A DNA stretch of 6,578 nt from assembly GCA_002482815.1 (NCBI GenBank), contig DLGS01000137.1, forward strand, positions 1 through 6,578. The letters are read 5' to 3'. The position numbers and the translations under genes are program-made. The stretch is from Bacteroidetes bacterium UBA7688. GTDB lineage: Bacteria > Bacteroidota > Bacteroidia > Chitinophagales > Chitinophagaceae. A model generated the notes under the pieces. It ran no database searches. It was given only the letters and a program-made list of their open reading frames with translations, and was not told the origin of the DNA. Shown here piece by piece: positions 5,055 through 6,578 of the stretch (positions are counted from its first letter, which is position 1; the number at the start of each line of letters is the position of its first letter).

Positions 5055-6578
5055 TTGCAAACAGAATTCATAGGCGAACATTTGCTCCCCGGCCAGTTGG
5101 GTCATTTTTTTGTAGTCCTTTCTTTTATTGGTTCTCTGCTGAGTGCATTCGCCTATTTCCGTTCTGCCCGCTGCGAAGCCCTGGACGAAGCGCAAAGCAA
5201 TCGCTGGCTCGCAATAGCCCGCAACAGTTTTATCATTCATACCGCGGCAATCCTCGCTGTCTTTTTTACGCTTTACTATATTATTACCAATCATCTTTTC
5301 GAATACCATTACGCCTGGGCGCATTCCGACAAAAGCCTGAACACCAAATATCTGTTATCCTGCTTCTGGGAAGGCCAGCAAGGTAGCTTCCTTCTGTGGT
5401 CCTTCTGGCACAGCATACTGGGCATTGTGGTGATGCTTTCCGGCAAAGCGCTTGAAAGCCGTGCTATGACAGTCATTGCACTGGTACAGGTAATGCTGGC
5501 TACAACAGTTTTGGGAATTTACCTTCCCGGCGATATCCAGATCGGCACTTCTCCATTCCTGCTCTTAAGGCATCAGATGCAGGATGCACCCATTTTTCAG
5601 CAGGCCAATTACCTGAGTATGATCACCGATGGAAACGGATTGAATGTACTGCTGCAAAACTACTGGATGGTCATCCACCCTCCGGTTCTTTTCCTTGGGT
5701 TTGCTTCTACATTAATTCCTTTTGCTTTTGCCGTAGCTGCGCTGTGGAAAGGCGATTACAAACTCTTCATCAAACCTATTTTAAGCTGGTCTTTATTCTC
5801 CGGCGCTATGCTGGGAACCGGCATTATGATGGGTGGCGCATGGGCTTACGAATCCCTGAACTTTGGTGGTTTCTGGGCCTGGGACCCGGTAGAAAATGCT
5901 TCTTTTATGCCCTGGCTGGTAGGCACTGCTTTGCTGCATTCGCTGGCGGTGACTGAAAAACGCGGCACTTTTAAATCCTGGACTGTGTTATTGGCCATAG
6001 CGGCTTTTTCCTTAAGTTTAATGGGCGCCTTTTTAGTGCGTTCCGGCGTGCTGGTTTCGGTGCATTCTTTTGCGTCCGATCCAAGCCGTGGTTTGTATTT
6101 ATTGGTGTTTTTACTGTTGGTGGTCGGTGCTTCATTATTCCTTTATGCGCTTCGGATGAACGCAGTGCGCTCACAAGCAAGGTATCAGTTGTTTAGCCGG
6201 GAAGTGTTGCTGTGGGGCAATAATGTGTTTTTACTGACCGCTACACTGGTGGTGTTTTTAGGAACTTTATATCCGCTGTTTCACAAAGAATTAGGCCTGG
6301 GTTCTATTTCTATCGGTGAACCGTTTTTTAATCAGCTGTTTTATTATCTGGTGATCCCTTTTGCTTTGTTGCTGGGTTTAGGCCCCTGGGTGCGCTGGAA
6401 ACAACAGCAGGTGAAACCTTTGTTAAAGCCTATGAGTTTAATCGCCATCGCCACCTTAATTCTGGCTTTGGGGACTTTGGCAACCTTGCAAAGTATTCAG
6501 GCCAATTTAGCTCTGCTTGGTTTGTTATTAGGCGCCTGGGTTGGTTCGTCCGCCATTTTTGAATTGTTGCAGCGCTTG
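5055..6578 (+). CDS. ccmF: Heme lyase CcmF, 3'-truncated, apparent mosaic
   Basis: CcmF, a polytopic membrane protein, ligates heme delivered by CcmE to apocytochrome c. The first 508 residues are present and the frame is open to the last base; the rest is cut off. Hydrophobic segments run throughout. The WWD heme-handling motif is NFGGFWAWDPVEN (269-281). H208 (IHPP), H295 (LLHSLAV) and H337 (SVHSFA) sit at spacings that match E. coli H173, H261 and H303; the fourth His would lie beyond the window. The start is a TTG following a seven-T run, the only standard start after the in-frame stop at 5037-5039, and it gives MQTEFIGEHLLPGQLG, as expected for Bacteroidota. Residues 1-280 resemble Bacteroidota CcmF, whereas about 282-508 resemble gammaproteobacterial CcmF (GLGSISIGEPFFN, PFALLLG-x-GP-x-VRW), and codon use changes at the same place. 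The family call is very sure; the integrity of the gene is not. Confidence 0.93.
   Translation, partial: MQTEFIGEHLLPGQLGHFFVVLSFIGSLLSAFAYFRSARCEALDEAQSNRWLAIARNSFIIHTAAILAVFFTLYYIITNHLFEYHYAWAHSDKSLNTKYLLSCFWEGQQGSFLLWSFWHSILGIVVMLSGKALESRAMTVIALVQVMLATTVLGIYLPGDIQIGTSPFLLLRHQMQDAPIFQQANYLSMITDGNGLNVLLQNYWMVIHPPVLFLGFASTLIPFAFAVAALWKGDYKLFIKPILSWSLFSGAMLGTGIMMGGAWAYESLNFGGFWAWDPVENASFMPWLVGTALLHSLAVTEKRGTFKSWTVLLAIAAFSLSLMGAFLVRSGVLVSVHSFASDPSRGLYLLVFLLLVVGASLFLYALRMNAVRSQARYQLFSREVLLWGNNVFLLTATLVVFLGTLYPLFHKELGLGSISIGEPFFNQLFYYLVIPFALLLGLGPWVRWKQQQVKPLLKPMSLIAIATLILALGTLATLQSIQANLALLGLLLGAWVGSSAIFELLQRL
5877..5950 (+). other. Apparent junction between two CcmF lineages
   Basis: The protein changes from Bacteroidota-like to gammaproteobacterial-like sequence within or just after WDPVENAS, the most conserved part of the WWD region. 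By hand count, GTG is 2 of 14 Val codons before residue 281 and 15 of 19 after it. TTA/TTG is 9 of 40 Leu codons up to residue 290 and 35 of 52 after it. CTC is used five times before and not at all after. This marks recombination or a chimeric assembly at a conserved stretch. Confidence 0.6.

Noticed and set aside
4957..5073. A 38-residue ATG frame directly after the ccmE stop, overlapping the start of ccmF
   Set aside because: It translates the A/T-rich heptad repeat, shows no recognisable domain or membrane segment like CcmD, and overlaps ccmF in another frame.
5031..5324. A 97-codon open frame on the minus strand
   Set aside because: It is antisense to the start of ccmF, where the plus-strand protein is clearly recognised.
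5971..6180. A minus-strand open frame over the ccmF C-terminal half
   Set aside because: It is antisense to a segment closely matching known CcmF; nothing supports it.

Overview
The window looks like a piece of a Bacteroidota chromosome, perhaps from the Chitinophagales/Sphingobacteriia side, though I cannot fix the family. The reasons are: a lipoprotein-like tandem pair of a Bacteroidota-type unknown family; a TIGR02757/DUF2400 protein; promoter-like sites of the Bacteroidota form (TTG, about 17 nt, TAnnTTTG); no Shine-Dalgarno sequences ahead of the genes; and a ccmE-ccmF pair whose N-terminal half of CcmF is of Bacteroidota type. The odd length and a perfect foldback at base 1 suggest that the window starts at the end of a metagenomic contig.

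Layout. At the left end are two tandem paralogues of unknown function, the first cut by the window edge and the second a probable lipoprotein. A TIGR02757/DUF2400 gene follows with only one base between them, so these three probably form one operon. After a 106-nt gap with a promoter-like box comes a gene for a polytopic membrane protein, probably a GT-C-type glycosyltransferase. It converges on an arginase/agmatinase-family ureohydrolase gene on the minus strand. The last codons of the membrane-protein gene form a long hairpin that could terminate both transcripts. The ureohydrolase gene and ccmE are divergent, and the space between them holds promoter-like sites for both. ccmE and the truncated ccmF run off the right end.

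How the genes work together. ccmE and ccmF belong to one pathway, cytochrome c maturation System I: CcmE carries heme on the outer face of the membrane, and CcmF attaches it to apocytochrome c. This CcmE has CxxxY where most have HxxxY at the heme-binding site. The other genes have no obvious link to that pathway or to each other.

The most notable observation is that ccmF reads as a mosaic. Up to the WWD heme-handling motif it resembles Bacteroidota CcmF. From just after that motif it resembles gammaproteobacterial CcmF almost phrase for phrase, and codon use changes at the same point (GTG among Val codons goes from 2/14 to 15/19; TTA/TTG among Leu codons from 9/40 to 35/52). This is either a recombinant gene or a chimeric assembly, and the foldback at the other end makes the assembly explanation a serious one. 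I do not see a new multi-gene system here.
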